A stretch of 64,000 nt of DNA from JAHEJJ01 sp965212205 (GTDB lineage: Bacteria; Bacteroidota; Bacteroidia; Flavobacteriales; Flavobacteriaceae), in the NCBI GenBank assembly GCA_965212205.1, contig CBDBUX010000011.1:558001-622000 (forward strand), written 5' to 3'. The notes below the pieces were generated by a model, which saw nothing but the letters and a program-made list of their open reading frames with translations, was not told the DNA's origin and searched no databases. Positions 16,909-25,402 of this stretch are shown here, piece after piece. A program made the translations under genes and the position numbers. How positions within the stretch are numbered: the stretch's first letter is position 1; every line of letters begins with the position of its first letter.

Positions 16909-16986
16909 AGATAATTTGAATTAGAATACTTCCTGGTTAAATGTTCTCTATTGTTATACGACAAATCCTTATCAATGTTACGTTTG

Positions 16987-17688
16987 TTAACCCAGGTTTA
17001 ACACATCTTTCATGGTATAAACACCTTTTTTACCCCATAACCACTCTGCGGCAACCACGGCCCCGAGGGCAAAACCATCTCTGTTATGAGCTGTATGTTT
17101 TATTTCAAGGTCGTCTATTGGACTGGCGTAACGGACACTGTGCGTGCCGGGCACCTCGTCAATTCTTTTTGAATGAATTGGGATTGTACTGCCTGTACCT
17201 TTGTTTAATTTCCATTCTTCATAAAGAGAGTTTGCAATAATATCCTCAGCCAGCGAAATGGCTGTCCCGCTTGGGGCATCCATCTTGTGAATATGATGAA
17301 TTTCCTCGATATCTACCTTATATTCTTTGCGGGGTTCCATAAGCTGGGCCAGTCGTGTATTCAACGCAAAAAAGATATTCACTCCCAGGCTGAAATTGGA
17401 TGCATACAGGAATGCGCCTTCTTCTCTTCTGCATACCTCTTCAACTTCGCCAAATCTTTCCAGCCATCCTGTCGTTCCCGAGATTACAGATATTCCTTTT
17501 TGCAAGCAGTCAAGGATATTTTCGGCAGCTACCTCAGGGCTGCTAAAATCGATAGCCAGATCAACCTGGGTGTAATCGATTTCTGGACGATCGATGTCCT
17601 TAATAGCAACTATTTTATGCTGTCTCTCCAGGGCGATTTTTTCTATCAGCCGGCCCATTCTACCATATCCTAATAAAGCGATATTCAT
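16987..17688 (-). CDS. dapB: 4-hydroxy-tetrahydrodipicolinate reductase
   Basis: A 233-residue NAD(P)H enzyme of lysine and diaminopimelate synthesis. The Rossmann motif LGYGRMGRLIEKIA opens the protein. AIDFSSPEVA and SGTTGW follow, and the catalytic and substrate-binding stretch is EEIHHIHKMDAPSGTAISLAEDI (residues about 130-152). It is about 35 residues shorter than the Escherichia coli enzyme but all motifs are present. It lies 3 bp after DUF5683 and 78 bp before lepB, in the chromosome-partition operon. Confidence 0.95.
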   Translation of the reverse strand: MNIALLGYGRMGRLIEKIALERQHKIVAIKDIDRPEIDYTQVDLAIDFSSPEVAAENILDCLQKGISVISGTTGWLERFGEVEEVCRREEGAFLYASNFSLGVNIFFALNTRLAQLMEPRKEYKVDIEEIHHIHKMDAPSGTAISLAEDIIANSLYEEWKLNKGTGSTIPIHSKRIDEVPGTHSVRYASPIDDLEIKHTAHNRDGFALGAVVAAEWLWGKKGVYTMKDVLNLG

Positions 17689-17691
17689 AGT

Positions 17692-18333
17692 TCAGAATTT
17701 AACGATTATCGCCAGACCATACTGTGGATCAGTGGTGATCGGGTTATATTCTAAGTAGGGTTTTATATCGAGAGAAAGATTCTGATCCACGTTAAACTGT
17801 TTCAGGTGGGCATCTACATTGGCATCAACGATATTGAGAACATATAGCCCGATGGTAATGGCCAGAGCCAGGTCGCGGTCGGTCTGAGCGCGTTCCTGAG
17901 CATTCTGCAAGGCCTCATCGGAAACAAAAGGACTTCCTGGTATAATATCACCGTTATTGTTTGGATAGAACTCGTCATCGGTAAAACCGGCTCTTCTTCT
18001 CTTAAAAGCATCCCTGAACCGGTTATATTCATTGTTGTTAAAGGTATAGGCATATATCCCAAGTCCTAAAGCTCCCCAAACGATGGGAATTTTCCAATAT
18101 CTTTTGTTGTAAGCCTGGCCGAGACCGGGCAGTATCGCAGAATAAAAGGCCGCCCTGCTAGGAGCCAGTGGATTGACCTCGCTTTTCTGTACTATACTGT
18201 CTACAACTATTCCTTCCTGCTCAACATCACTGACAAGAGAATCGATTTCTGAATCGGGAATTTCAGTTTCCTGGGCCGAAGCGTTAAACATGAAAATTGT
18301 GAGGGCCCCAAAGAGTAGGAGGGTCCTAATCAC
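17692..18333 (-). CDS. DUF5683 family exported/membrane protein
   Basis: A 213-residue protein with an N-terminal signal (MIRTLLLFGALTIFMFNASAQ), then the family hallmark SRAAFYSAILPGLGQAYNKRYWKIPIVWGALG (residues about 58-89), a second hydrophobic helix and a YNRFRDAFKRRRAGF motif. A last helix precedes a beta-rich tail. DUF5683 is widespread in Bacteroidota and has no established function. The start is GTG, 8 bp inside parB, and dapB follows after 3 bp, so it belongs to the parAB-dapB-lepB operon. Confidence 0.82.
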   Translation of the reverse strand: MIRTLLLFGALTIFMFNASAQETEIPDSEIDSLVSDVEQEGIVVDSIVQKSEVNPLAPSRAAFYSAILPGLGQAYNKRYWKIPIVWGALGLGIYAYTFNNNEYNRFRDAFKRRRAGFTDDEFYPNNNGDIIPGSPFVSDEALQNAQERAQTDRDLALAITIGLYVLNIVDANVDAHLKQFNVDQNLSLDIKPYLEYNPITTDPQYGLAIIVKF

Positions 18334-19231
18334 CTGTGATGAGTTTTTTTATACGTCGGAATTCTTCCTTTGATCTGAAAGGTATACGCAGAGTACCTTT
18401 TCCATCTTCCGAGGCCTTAACCTCGACATTGGTGTTGAGGTATTCCTTTATTTCCAATGAGTTTTCCCTGAAAAATGCAGGTACCTCAGTAGAAGCTCTT
18501 TTAGTCTGTTTAGGACTATTGCCATGTTGATGAAAATTCCGCACAGCCTGTTCCGTTTCACGAACAGACCATTGTTTGGCAAGGATCTTTTCATAGAGAC
18601 CGAGCTGGTCTGTTTTATTTTCAATGTTCACCAGGGCGCGGCCATGGCCCATACTGATAAAACCATCGCGCATGCCGGTTTGAATGATAGGATCGAGGCG
18701 TAACAACCTCAAATAGTTGGTTATCGTAGACCTTTTTTTCCCTATGCGTCCGCTGAGTTTTTCCTGGGTAAGTTCGATTTCCTCGATCAATCGTTGATAT
18801 GAAAGTGCGATTTCAATAGGGTCCAGATCCTGCCTTTGGATGTTTTCCACCAGGGCCATTTCGAGTGTTTCCTGGTCGTTGGCGATGCGTATGTAGGCAG
18901 GGATAGTTTTCAACCCAATTAGTCTGGAAGCTCTGTATCTCCTTTCCCCAGAGACCAGCTGGTATTGATTAAAATCCATTTTCCTAACCGTGATTGGCTG
19001 AATAAGTCCTAGTTCCTTGATGGAGGAGGCGAGTTCTTTTAGGGCTTCATCGTTGAAATTCGAGCGAGGTTGGAATGGATTTACCGAAATAGCGTCCAAA
19101 TCCAATTCAACAATATTGCCTACCACCTTGTCAGCATTTTTATCCGATACCGAGCGAATATCATTCTCCGGATCTTTTAAAAGGGCAGACAGGCCTCTTC
19201 CTAACGCTTGTTTTTTAGTTGCCCTAGCCAT
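18326..19231 (-). CDS. parB: Chromosome partitioning protein ParB
   Basis: A 301-residue CTP-dependent DNA clamp that loads at parS and works with ParA in origin segregation. Motifs: basic N-terminus with GRGLSALLKD, VNPFQPRSNFND (residues about 51-62), the CTP-binding box LVSGERRYRASRL (about 92-104), then the helix-turn-helix region LTQEKLSGRIGKKRSTITNYLRLL (about 153-176). A C-terminal dimerisation domain closes it. It starts 1 bp after the parA stop and overlaps DUF5683 by 8 bp. I found no consensus parS in this window. Confidence 0.95.
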   Translation of the reverse strand: MARATKKQALGRGLSALLKDPENDIRSVSDKNADKVVGNIVELDLDAISVNPFQPRSNFNDEALKELASSIKELGLIQPITVRKMDFNQYQLVSGERRYRASRLIGLKTIPAYIRIANDQETLEMALVENIQRQDLDPIEIALSYQRLIEEIELTQEKLSGRIGKKRSTITNYLRLLRLDPIIQTGMRDGFISMGHGRALVNIENKTDQLGLYEKILAKQWSVRETEQAVRNFHQHGNSPKQTKRASTEVPAFFRENSLEIKEYLNTNVEVKASEDGKGTLRIPFRSKEEFRRIKKLITGD

Positions 19232-19232
19232 T

Positions 19233-20006
19233 TCAAACTTTTTCCATGTTTTTCTTCAGAAGTTCATCGGCCATATTCAGATAATTGACCGCGCCCTTAC
19301 TACTGGCATCGTATTTTATGATGCTCTCACCATAACTCGGAGCTTCACCAAGCCTTACATTGCGCTGAATAATCGTATCGAAAACCATTTCGCTAAAATG
19401 TTTGCGTACTTCTTCCACGACCTGGTTGGATAGTCTTAGTCTCGAATCATACATCGTCAATAACATACCTTCAATATCGAGCTCAGAATTATGTATACGC
19501 TGTACACTCTTAATGGTATTCAAAAGTTTGCCCAGACCTTCAAGAGCAAAATATTCGCACTGGATGGGAATGATCACAGAATCTGCTGCAGTTAAGGCAT
19601 TCAATGTCAGCAACCCTAATGAAGGTGCACAGTCGATCAGGATATAATCGTAATCCTCTTTCAGCTCCCCGATAGCCCGTTTCAGCATATATTCCCTGTC
19701 GTCCTTATCCACCAACTCAATTTCGATGGCAACCAGATCGATATGCGCAGGGATCAGATCCACATTTGGCGAAGAGGTTTTTATGACCGTTTCCCTGGCA
19801 TCCAGGGTATGTTCCAGCAACTGATATGTACCCTGCTCGATCTCATCTACATCAATGCCCAGCCCTGAGGTGGCATTGGCCTGCGGATCCGCGTCGATCA
19901 ATAGTACGCTTTTTTCCAAAACACCCAGTGAGGCAGCCAGGTTAACAGTAGTGGTGGTTTTTCCCACTCCGCCTTTTTGGTTAGCAATAGCAATGATTTT
20001 GCCCAT
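19233..20006 (-). CDS. parA: Chromosome partitioning ATPase ParA (Soj)
   Basis: A 257-residue deviant Walker ATPase with KGGVGKTTTTVNLAASL (residues about 11-27), DADPQANATSGLG (about 38-50) and the Walker B region DYILIDCAPSLGLLT (about 120-134). It binds DNA non-specifically in its ATP form and is driven by ParB. It is the first gene of the seven-gene operon running to DUF6122. The 223 bp between this start and the mutase gene hold no gene I can support. A weak minus-strand TATTTTTA at 20027-20034 may be its -7 element. Confidence 0.95.
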   Translation of the reverse strand: MGKIIAIANQKGGVGKTTTTVNLAASLGVLEKSVLLIDADPQANATSGLGIDVDEIEQGTYQLLEHTLDARETVIKTSSPNVDLIPAHIDLVAIEIELVDKDDREYMLKRAIGELKEDYDYILIDCAPSLGLLTLNALTAADSVIIPIQCEYFALEGLGKLLNTIKSVQRIHNSELDIEGMLLTMYDSRLRLSNQVVEEVRKHFSEMVFDTIIQRNVRLGEAPSYGESIIKYDASSKGAVNYLNMADELLKKNMEKV

Positions 20007-20229
20007 TTTAAAAGTAAGTTAGGCGTTAAAAATACGATTATTTACCTTGCTATAAAATGTAATTTGTTAACAGGAAGTGAATAAGTTTTCTGTAAAAAGT
20101 AAAACGGGCTTAAGGCATAAGTAGTTAGAGGAAGATGGGTTGGTCTTCTAAACGATTATGAGAAATCTCCTTCGTGCAGTATGCTGGCTGTTCGTACCGA
20201 AATTGTGCCCTCCTGCTATAAATTTGGAA

Positions 20230-22368
20230 TCAGTTCATCAGGATTTCCAAAATCTCGATAGCAGCTTCACTGATCTTTGTTCCCGGACCAAAAACAGCCG
20301 CCGCACCGGAGTCGAACAAATATCGATAGTCTTGTTTGGGAATCACCCCGCCAACTATCACCAAAATATCTTCGCGCCCATAGTCTTTCAGAGCTTTGAT
20401 GACCTGAGGTACCAGGGTTTTATGCCCTGCAGCCAGGGAAGAAACACCCAAAATATGAACATCGTTTTCGACAGCCTGCTTCGCTGCCTCCTCAGGGGTT
20501 TGGAAAAGAGGTCCGATATCTACGTCGAAGCCGAGATCTGCATAACCCGTGGCCACCACCTTTGCGCCGCGGTCATGCCCGTCTTGTCCCATCTTAGCGA
20601 TCATAATCCGTGGACGACGCCCCTCCTGTTCCGCAAAGCGATCGGCCATTTCACGGGCTTTTTTAAATTCTTTATCTTCTTTAATCGCTTTAGAATACAC
20701 GCCTGTAAATGATTGAATTTTTGCCTTGTACCTGCCAAAGACCTTCTCCAGGGCGTCACTAATTTCCCCAAGGCTGGCACGAGCACGTGCAGCATCTACT
20801 GCCAAAGCTAATAAATTGTCTTCTGACGTGCAGGAATCCGAAGCAGCTTTCTTTTTGGCCGCTGCTGTAAGTTTCTGTAATGCCTGGGTAAGCTCTTCAG
20901 CATTTCTATTAGCCCTGAGTTCCTTTAAACGATCTATTTGTTGCCTGCGAACCTCGGCGTTATCTACCTCGAGTATCTGGAGCTCCTCCTCCTCCTCAAG
21001 CTGATATTTATTAACCCCGACAATTATATCTTGTCCGCTGTCGATCCGTGCTTGCTTTTTAGCGGCAGCTTCTTCGATCCGCATTTTTGGAATGCCAGCT
21101 TCAATAGCCTTTGTCATCCCACCCAGTTCTTCTGTCTCTTCGATCAGTGCCCAGGCTTTTTTTGCGATTTGATCTGTCAGATACTCAACGTAATAGCTTC
21201 CGGCCCATGGATCTACAGTTTTGGTGATCTTGGTTTCTTCCTGCAGGAATATTTGAGTATTCCTGGCAATTCGTGCCGAAAAATCGGTGGGTAGTGCAAT
21301 GGCCTCGTCCAGGGCGTTGGTATGCAGGCTCTGGGTTCCACCAAAGGCTGCTGCTGCTGCTTCGATGGCCGTCCGGGCCACGTTGTTAAATGGGTCTTGC
21401 TCGGTAAGACTCCAGCCGCTGGTCTGACAGTGCGTCCTTAAAGCCAGCGATTTAGCATTTTTTGGTTCGAATTGATTTACGAGTTTTGCCCATAACATTC
21501 TACCTGCCCTCATCTTGGCGATTTCCATAAAGTGATTCATCCCAATAGCCCAGAAGAATGAAAGACGCGGAGCAAATTGGTCGATGTCCAATCCGGCTTT
21601 AAGTCCTGTCCGGATATATTCAAGTCCGTCGGCAAGTGTATAGGCAAGTTCCAGCTCGGCGGTTGCCCCGGCTTCCTGCATATGGTATCCCGAAATGCTG
21701 ATGCTGTTAAACCTGGGCATATGATTACTCGTATACTCAAAGATGTCTGCGATGATCTGAATTGATGGAGTAGGTGGATAGATATAGGTATTGCGCACCA
21801 TAAACTCTTTTAAAATATCGTTCTGGATAGTTCCAGCGAGTTGATTTGGACTTACACCTTGCTCCTCCGCAGCAACGATGTAAAATGCCATAATCGGCAG
21901 TACTGCGCCGTTCATGGTCATGGAAACCGACATTTTATCTAAGGGGATGCCATCGAATAGGATCTTCATATCCTCTACTGAATCGATCGCTACCCCGGCT
22001 TTGCCTACATCGCCTACTACACGCTCATGGTCACTGTCGTAACCGCGGTGCGTTGGAAGGTCGAAGGCAACAGAAAGACCTTTTTGACCAGCAGCAAGAT
22101 TCCTTCGATAGAAGGCGTTACTTTCCTCTGCGGTCGAAAAACCGGCATACTGCCTTATGGTCCATGGCCGGCGAACATACATGGTAGAATATGGACCCCT
22201 TAAATAAGGTGGGATCCCTGCAGCATAGTTCAGATGTTCAATGTTTTTGATGTCGTTTGGGGCATACTTCTGCTTTACCTCAATGCCTTCGGCCGTTACA
22301 AAACAATCCTGGTTCCGGGTGGTTTCTTTCCCACTGTTTACCTTCCTTTTGGCTGTACTTTCATTCAT
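20230..22368 (-). CDS. mutB: Methylmalonyl-CoA mutase large subunit
   Basis: A 712-residue adenosylcobalamin enzyme that interconverts methylmalonyl-CoA and succinyl-CoA. The N-terminal TIM barrel shows RPWTIRQYAGFSTAEESN and DLPTHRGYDSDH. The C-terminal cobalamin domain has the base-off motif GQDGHDRGAKVVATGYADLG (residues about 602-621) followed by LAAGHKTLVP and VIVGGVIP. It overlaps the small subunit by 8 bp and is last of the udk-FtsB-mutA-mutB operon. With the acyl-CoA carboxylase genes at 24.9-28.4 kb it completes the propionyl-CoA to succinyl-CoA route, except for an epimerase not seen here. Confidence 0.95.
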   Translation of the reverse strand: MNESTAKRKVNSGKETTRNQDCFVTAEGIEVKQKYAPNDIKNIEHLNYAAGIPPYLRGPYSTMYVRRPWTIRQYAGFSTAEESNAFYRRNLAAGQKGLSVAFDLPTHRGYDSDHERVVGDVGKAGVAIDSVEDMKILFDGIPLDKMSVSMTMNGAVLPIMAFYIVAAEEQGVSPNQLAGTIQNDILKEFMVRNTYIYPPTPSIQIIADIFEYTSNHMPRFNSISISGYHMQEAGATAELELAYTLADGLEYIRTGLKAGLDIDQFAPRLSFFWAIGMNHFMEIAKMRAGRMLWAKLVNQFEPKNAKSLALRTHCQTSGWSLTEQDPFNNVARTAIEAAAAAFGGTQSLHTNALDEAIALPTDFSARIARNTQIFLQEETKITKTVDPWAGSYYVEYLTDQIAKKAWALIEETEELGGMTKAIEAGIPKMRIEEAAAKKQARIDSGQDIIVGVNKYQLEEEEELQILEVDNAEVRRQQIDRLKELRANRNAEELTQALQKLTAAAKKKAASDSCTSEDNLLALAVDAARARASLGEISDALEKVFGRYKAKIQSFTGVYSKAIKEDKEFKKAREMADRFAEQEGRRPRIMIAKMGQDGHDRGAKVVATGYADLGFDVDIGPLFQTPEEAAKQAVENDVHILGVSSLAAGHKTLVPQVIKALKDYGREDILVIVGGVIPKQDYRYLFDSGAAAVFGPGTKISEAAIEILEILMN

Positions 22369-23728
22369 GGTCCAATCGGTTTTTCTCTAAAGTTTCGGCA
22401 AGTCGTTTTTCCAAAATGGGTTCGATAAGCGTCTTTCGCGATGCTTTTTTCATAAAAGGATCCTTATCTATCTGATCTTTCATCCTATCCGTTTCATTGG
22501 GATACTTATTGCAGCCTACCAATACTTCCTGGCCACGGGTAAAGGCTTGTTGCTGACCGGCGGCGCTTTCCCTGATTTTTTTCTGGATCTTGTGTTCTTT
22601 CAACTGTGTGAGGAAACCCCCTCCGGCCTCAATTTGCTTGTAGACAGCCCAGGCCTTTTTAACCATCTCATCGCTCAACGATTCAATATAATATGATCCG
22701 GATGCAGCATTCGAGACTTTATCGAAGTAACTTTCGTGTTTAAGGATTAGAAGCTGGTTCCTGGCGATCCGATCTGCAAAATCGTTCTGGCCATGATACA
22801 TATTGTCATATGGGAGGTTATAGATAGTATCAGCACCACCCAGGATGGCCGCCATAGATTCTGTGGTACTGCGTAACATATTTACATTGTAGTCATAAAT
22901 ACTTTTGTTTCTTTTCGATGGAGAACAAAGAATATGACATGACAGAGACTGCTTCTCTTCTTCCAATAATTTTTGCCAGAGTATTCTTAGCGCTTTTAGT
23001 TTGGCAATCTCAAAGAAGTAATTCGACCCCACCGTGGTATTGAACGTGATATGTTTCAACTTTTTGGAATGTAAGCGGTTGAAATATTCTTTGGCATGTG
23101 CTATCATATAAGCCAATTCCTGTACCCTGTCTGCTCCGGCATTCTGATACAGGGCAGCGTTTACCGCAACAATTTTTGTGTCGGGGAAATCGGATAATAA
23201 GCTCGTCAGGATGTTGAAATCATCCTGAAGTGAGTTATGCCAGTTACCCGTGCCTGCCAGGTGTCCAATAACGTCATACAGGATAATGCTATCGTGTTTT
23301 GAAGAAGAGTTTTTTAGTAAGGAATACAAGGTGTCCGGAGTCCATTGATCTGCTTCTATCAGGAGTTTAGATGCCTCTAAACCCGGGTCAGATATCAGCT
23401 TGTCCAGGGCAATGTCATTCGATTCCAAATGGATAATCAAATGTTCTGCGCCACCTTTAAGGGCATCAACACATAGTTCTTTCAATTTTAAAGGGTCGCT
23501 GGTTTCAATTCGTTGACCCACATTCCAGGAAGTAGGGCCGAGTTCACCAGTGGATGCCCTGTTTTCAAGATCCTCTTCACTGTAAAAGGGTTTTACTCTT
23601 ATGCCTTCCGGGGAATCCCAGACCAGTGTTTCGTTGTAATCTGCACCCTTAAGATCGACCTGAATTTTTTGTTTCCAGGTTTTGGCAGTAACAGGGGCAA
23701 ACGCACCGAATAATGAATGTTCACTCAT
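22361..23728 (-). CDS. mutA: Methylmalonyl-CoA mutase small subunit
   Basis: A 455-residue partner of MutB with the same barrel fold but without the cobalamin-binding DxHxxG domain, as is normal for the small subunit. Recognisable parts are AFAPVTAKTWKQKIQVDLKG at the start, TVGSNYFFEIAKLKALRILW, and NLPYDNMYHGQNDFADRIARNQLLILKHES. It is shorter than classical MutA (about 620), as in other Bacteroidota. Both ends overlap their neighbours by 8 bp, which points to tight translational coupling. Confidence 0.9.
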   Translation of the reverse strand: MSEHSLFGAFAPVTAKTWKQKIQVDLKGADYNETLVWDSPEGIRVKPFYSEEDLENRASTGELGPTSWNVGQRIETSDPLKLKELCVDALKGGAEHLIIHLESNDIALDKLISDPGLEASKLLIEADQWTPDTLYSLLKNSSSKHDSIILYDVIGHLAGTGNWHNSLQDDFNILTSLLSDFPDTKIVAVNAALYQNAGADRVQELAYMIAHAKEYFNRLHSKKLKHITFNTTVGSNYFFEIAKLKALRILWQKLLEEEKQSLSCHILCSPSKRNKSIYDYNVNMLRSTTESMAAILGGADTIYNLPYDNMYHGQNDFADRIARNQLLILKHESYFDKVSNAASGSYYIESLSDEMVKKAWAVYKQIEAGGGFLTQLKEHKIQKKIRESAAGQQQAFTRGQEVLVGCNKYPNETDRMKDQIDKDPFMKKASRKTLIEPILEKRLAETLEKNRLDHE

Positions 23729-24053
23729 CTTCCTTGTTTTTTAAACTGTCTTCGTACTCAATGATATATATCTCTTCGTTCTTTTTTTTCAGATAGTATT
23801 GTTCACGAGCAAATTTTTCAAGTTCCTCAGGATCTGAAAGCTTTTCGATCACTTTCTTATCCTTGGCAATTTCCTCTTTCAGAAAATCTTTCTGCTTCTC
23901 CAGTTTTTTGATCTCACGCCTCAGCTCCAGATGAATGAGCAGAGAATTGGTATCGAAAAATGTCATCCAAATCACAAATACCGTCAACACCAGCACATAA
24001 ATATTGGTCAGTATTGAAAACCATTTTTTCTTCCTGATTTCTTTCCACCCCAT
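23721..24053 (-). CDS. FtsB/DivIC-like septum formation initiator
   Basis: A 110-residue bitopic protein: a short basic cytosolic end, a membrane helix (ILTNIYVLVLTVFVIWMTFF, residues about 14-33), then a periplasmic coiled coil (LRREIKKLEKQKDFLKEEIAKDK) and the family motif DPEELEKFAREQYYLKKKNEEIY. FtsB/DivIC proteins form the FtsQLB divisome hub. It sits between udk (6-bp gap) and mutA (8-bp overlap), so a cell-division gene is cotranscribed with metabolic genes. Confidence 0.88.
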   Translation of the reverse strand: MGWKEIRKKKWFSILTNIYVLVLTVFVIWMTFFDTNSLLIHLELRREIKKLEKQKDFLKEEIAKDKKVIEKLSDPEELEKFAREQYYLKKKNEEIYIIEYEDSLKNKEDE

Positions 24054-24059
24054 AATGCC

Positions 24060-24665
24060 TTAGAGTTTTTCATTGATTATGGTGCGGACAATATCGATGG
24101 CCACAGTATTATATTTATTATTAGGGATAATGATATCGGCGTATTCCTTGGTGGGTTCAATAAATTGGTCGTGCATGGGTTTTAGCGTATCCTGATATCG
24201 ACTAAGCACTTCCGAAAGGTCGCGTCCGCGATCATTGATATCCCTTTTTAGCCTGCGGATCAGCCGTTCGTCTGAATCGGCATGGACAAAGATCTTGATA
24301 TCAAAAATCTCCCTGACCTCCGGATGGGTCATAATAAGAATCCCCTCAACGATCATCACCTTGGTAGGATGCGTTTTGATGACCTCTTCGGTTCTGTTGT
24401 GGTCGGGAAAGGAGTAAACGGGCTGATCTATAGGCTTACCCGTCCTCAAAACGCCCAGGTGTTCGATCAATAGATCAAAGTCTATTGCCCTGGGATGATC
24501 AAAATTAATCTCGACCCTTTCTTCATAGGTTAAATGCGACAGGTCCTTATAATACGAATCCTGTGAAATTACACCCACCTCTCCGTCTGGAAGTTCATTT
24601 ATAATCTGATCTACGACAGTGGTCTTACCGCAGCCTGTTCCTCCAGCAATTCCGATAATCAGCAT
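24060..24665 (-). CDS. udk: Uridine kinase
   Basis: A 201-residue P-loop kinase of pyrimidine salvage that phosphorylates uridine and cytidine. Walker A is GIAGGTGCGKTTVVDQI (residues about 5-21), then SQDSYYKDLSHLTYEER (about 35-51), NFDHPRAIDFDLL (about 54-66) and RRLKRDINDRGRDLSEVLSRY (about 135-155). The length fits the family. It is first gene of the operon with an FtsB-like gene and both mutase subunits, and a TAnnTTTG box lies 17 bp upstream. Confidence 0.95.
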   Translation of the reverse strand: MLIIGIAGGTGCGKTTVVDQIINELPDGEVGVISQDSYYKDLSHLTYEERVEINFDHPRAIDFDLLIEHLGVLRTGKPIDQPVYSFPDHNRTEEVIKTHPTKVMIVEGILIMTHPEVREIFDIKIFVHADSDERLIRRLKRDINDRGRDLSEVLSRYQDTLKPMHDQFIEPTKEYADIIIPNNKYNTVAIDIVRTIINEKL

Positions 24666-24682
24666 AGGTTCTTGCTTTGTTT

Positions 24683-24690
24683 CAAAAATA
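24683..24690 (-). promoter_or_regulatory. Bacteroidota -7 box for the udk-ftsB-mutA-mutB operon
   Basis: The minus strand reads TATTTTTG, 17 bp before the udk ATG at 24665. Confidence 0.55.
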
Positions 24691-24805
24691 GCGATTTGCT
24701 ATGAAAGGAGACCTGAGACACCTCTACTATTCGTCTTGCATAATTAATACGCATATCGATCATAAAACATGATAAAATTCATACTTTTAAAACTTCATGC
24801 CGACC

Positions 24806-24813
24806 TACTTTTG
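24806..24813 (+). promoter_or_regulatory. Bacteroidota -7 box for the acyl-CoA carboxylase operon
   Basis: TACTTTTG matches TAnnTTTG. It lies 93 bp upstream of the ATG at 24907, so the transcript would have a leader of about 85 nt. I saw no strong structure in the leader. Confidence 0.5.
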
Positions 24814-24906
24814 TGATTCATTAGCAGAAGAGCGAATCCTGCCCTCAACGCAGGTCAGAACATCATAAATATCTATTCTCAACTTAGGTCGAAATTTCTG
24901 AAAAAT

Positions 24907-25392
24907 ATGGAGGACAATTATAAAATTCTCGTAAACGACGAGTTCGAATATCAGCTCAAAACCGATGATCTGGAAACCATTGATATAGTGCCTACATCGG
25001 AAGGAGGGTATCATATTCTAAAGGATAACAAGCCCTATCATATCAGGATACTCGAGGCCGATTTTAATGCTAAAACTTACACGGTTAAGGTCAATTCAGA
25101 GGTTTATAAGGCACAAATTGAAGATAAGCTGGATCTTATGATCGATCAGATGGGCTTTGCACTCTCTTCTACCAAGGATGTGGGGATGATTGAGGCCCCG
25201 ATGCCCGGACTGATACTCGATATCAATGTTAGGGTAGGGCAGGCCGTAAACGAGGATGACCCCTTGCTGATCCTCGAGGCGATGAAAATGGAAAACGTCA
25301 TTACCTCACCAAGGGATGGTATAATTAAAACCGTTAATGTGAAAAAAGGGGAGGCGGTCGACAAGAAAAATATACTAATCGAATTTGAATAA
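24907..25392 (+). CDS. Biotin carboxyl carrier protein of an acyl-CoA (propionyl-CoA) carboxylase
   Basis: A 161-residue protein whose last 75 residues form a biotinyl domain with EAPMPGLILDINVRVGQAV and the biotinylated Lys in LILEAMKMENVI (near residue 127). Residues 1-75 are a beta-rich domain seen in carriers of propionyl/methylcrotonyl-type carboxylases. It is followed after 10 bp by a biotin carboxylase and then by a carboxyltransferase, and it is divergent from the mutase operon, so propionyl-CoA is the likely substrate. That is an inference from context. Confidence 0.9.
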   Translation: MEDNYKILVNDEFEYQLKTDDLETIDIVPTSEGGYHILKDNKPYHIRILEADFNAKTYTVKVNSEVYKAQIEDKLDLMIDQMGFALSSTKDVGMIEAPMPGLILDINVRVGQAVNEDDPLLILEAMKMENVITSPRDGIIKTVNVKKGEAVDKKNILIEFE

Positions 25393-25402
25393 ATACAATA
25401 GC

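Noticed and set aside
18326..20229. parS site for ParB
   Set aside because: I looked for a 16-bp palindrome like TGTTTCACGTGAAACA in and around parAB. A CACGTG occurs near 20785 but without matching flanks.
20158..20712. 184-residue plus-strand open frame at the end of the mutase gene
   Set aside because: Antisense to the cobalamin domain of MutB, with low-complexity composition and no recognisable domain.
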